Made by a program: the position numbers and the translations under genes. Shown piece after piece: positions 1 to 64,000 of a stretch of DNA of 64,000 nucleotides. Location: contig ML679973.1 of the NCBI GenBank assembly GCA_007922225.1, positions 3,476,033 to 3,540,032 of the forward strand. Direction: 5' to 3'. The notes beneath the pieces were generated by a model. That model was not told the DNA's origin, searched no databases, and saw only the letters and a program-made list of their open reading frames with translations. Numbering within the stretch: position 1 is the stretch's first letter; each line of letters opens with the position of its first letter. Origin of the DNA: Emydura subglobosa. Its lineage: Eukaryota > Chordata > Testudines > Chelidae.

Positions 1-314
1 GGGCTAAAACAGCAGCATGTGAAAGCCACGCTTGGGTGAAGTTTCACCTTGCAAGCTTTCTTGCCTGGTTGAAAAAAAATCCACATGCTCCACCACCCAC
101 CTTCACGCTCTCCCTTTTCGGTGCACCCAGTTGGTTTTAACCCCCACTCAGGTGTGCAGGATGCCCGAGATCAGCAGTTTCTTTATCAGTGGGCAGGTCT
201 AAGCCCCTGCATGACAGACTGTGCAGGGAAGGGAGAGATGCAGGTCAGTCTTTTGTTTCACTAGTGAGTCTCTTGTTAAAATTCACCTTTAAAAGCTGCT
301 GTGGAGGGAAAGGG
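1..314 (-). other. GTF2E1: GTF2E1 3' UTR (proximal part)
   Basis: Downstream of the stop on the minus strand. I see no AATAAA or ATTAAA on the minus strand here, so the transcript probably continues past the window edge. An overlapping reading frame on the plus strand has no recognisable similarity and is treated as chance. Confidence 0.7.
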
Positions 315-63214
<62,900 letters not shown>

Positions 63215-64000
63215 CTGCAGTGAAAAGAAGATGGACTGTAAATTATTTTTTCTCATTTAAAATAGTTTTGATCCAGGTTACCAAAACGTAAAAAGGAAGA
63301 ACCATTAAAGAAGTAGCTTTTCATTTCCCCTTCCCCATCCCTCATCTCTCTAGATATTAATAGTGAAACTAATACCACAGTATAATTAGATATCACACTG
63401 TTTTCACTGCAAAATGGTGAAAATATTGGCCATTTTTTCTACCATAATATCTAGTCAATTTCAGTTCTTCCTTTTCTGCCCTGATGAAGCTGTAACATCA
63501 AATCTCTCTTGCCTTTGAGCTCTTATAAGGCTACATGGTCAGCTGAGACAACTAGGAAGCAAGCAGCAAAAGTCTATTATGAGAGACCGCATAACGCAAA
63601 AACAAGTGACAGTTTAGCAACTGGGGAGTTTTAAGAGGGAGTTCTCCAGGTGAAGGAGTGACGTGATGCTGGGGGTGAGTCTGTCGCCTGTCGGTTTGTG
63701 TGCTGCTGCGTGCCTGCTTACCTGAAGTTTATACTGTGGTTTGTTTGGGGTGCCATGTACTGAGCCTAGTGGCCTGCTAGGCAAGGCTGAGAGTTTCTTA
63801 ACAAGGCTTTAGTCCCTAATCCCTTTAGGATCCGTTAACCAGGGGGCAGGGCTACTCAGGAAGAACTGGGGGTTAAAAAAGCCAGCTTCTAATCAACCAG
63901 AGGAGCTAGCGAATAGGGGAGTTTGGAGAGGAAGCATGAGAGCTAGATACATCTAAACAGTCTCCAAACTTAGGCTAACAAACACTTCCTTTCTCACCTC
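63215..64000 (-). other. GTF2E1: Upstream intron of GTF2E1 (partial)
   Basis: It lies upstream of the acceptor at 63215-63217, so it should be intron between the non-coding first exon and the first coding exon. No CpG-rich promoter-like sequence is visible. The stretch 63590-63960 is more GC- and G-rich than its surroundings and may be part of an interspersed repeat that I could not identify. Confidence 0.6.

Overview
This is vertebrate nuclear DNA, most likely from a turtle. It holds one protein-coding gene, split across the minus strand and embedded in a large load of transposable elements. The gene is GTF2E1, which encodes TFIIE-alpha, a subunit of the RNA polymerase II general transcription machinery. 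The turtle inference rests on the mixture of repeats: CR1 LINEs, DIRS-like tyrosine-recombinase elements, PIF/Harbinger transposons with their MITEs, an LTR family and MIR/CORE SINEs. I recall this mixture from chelonian genomes. A crocodilian is the main alternative. No prokaryotic gene organisation, CRISPR array or operon is present.

GTF2E1 layout (minus strand, read from high to low coordinates): four coding exons at 63184-62737, 11284-11083, 5854-5610 and 745-315. All three introns between them have GT/AG ends. Joined, they give 1326 nt, or 441 residues plus stop, close to the 439-residue human protein. The 5' leader of the first coding exon starts at 63214 after a good acceptor, so the promoter and non-coding exon 1 lie upstream of the window. 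No polyadenylation signal is visible in bases 1-314, so the 3' UTR continues off the other end. The introns measure about 4.9 kb, 5.2 kb and 51.5 kb.

The 51-kb intron between exons 2 and 3 carries most of the mobile DNA: a hAT-like MITE (15653-16060), a Harbinger MITE inside a MIR-like SINE (25208-25569), a CR1 ORF2 remnant abutting a DIRS-like element (27075-30803), L2/L3-type LINE remnants (31040-32600), a solo LTR with an exact 5-bp target duplication (34768-35793), a second hAT-like MITE (36697-37156), several short TIR MITEs, and a full-length PIF/Harbinger transposon (50497-54320). The Harbinger element carries a DDE transposase and a convergent Myb/SANT gene. It sits inside an older LTR of the same family as the solo LTR. 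A second, heavily deleted DIRS-like element (59333-62516) lies just downstream of coding exon 2 and itself contains a CR1 fragment.

I found no undescribed biochemical system. The most informative signals are the nested insertions, which give a relative chronology of element activity. Next come the relation between the Harbinger element and an internally deleted MITE in the same intron, and several near-perfect palindromes that no standard family I recognise explains.
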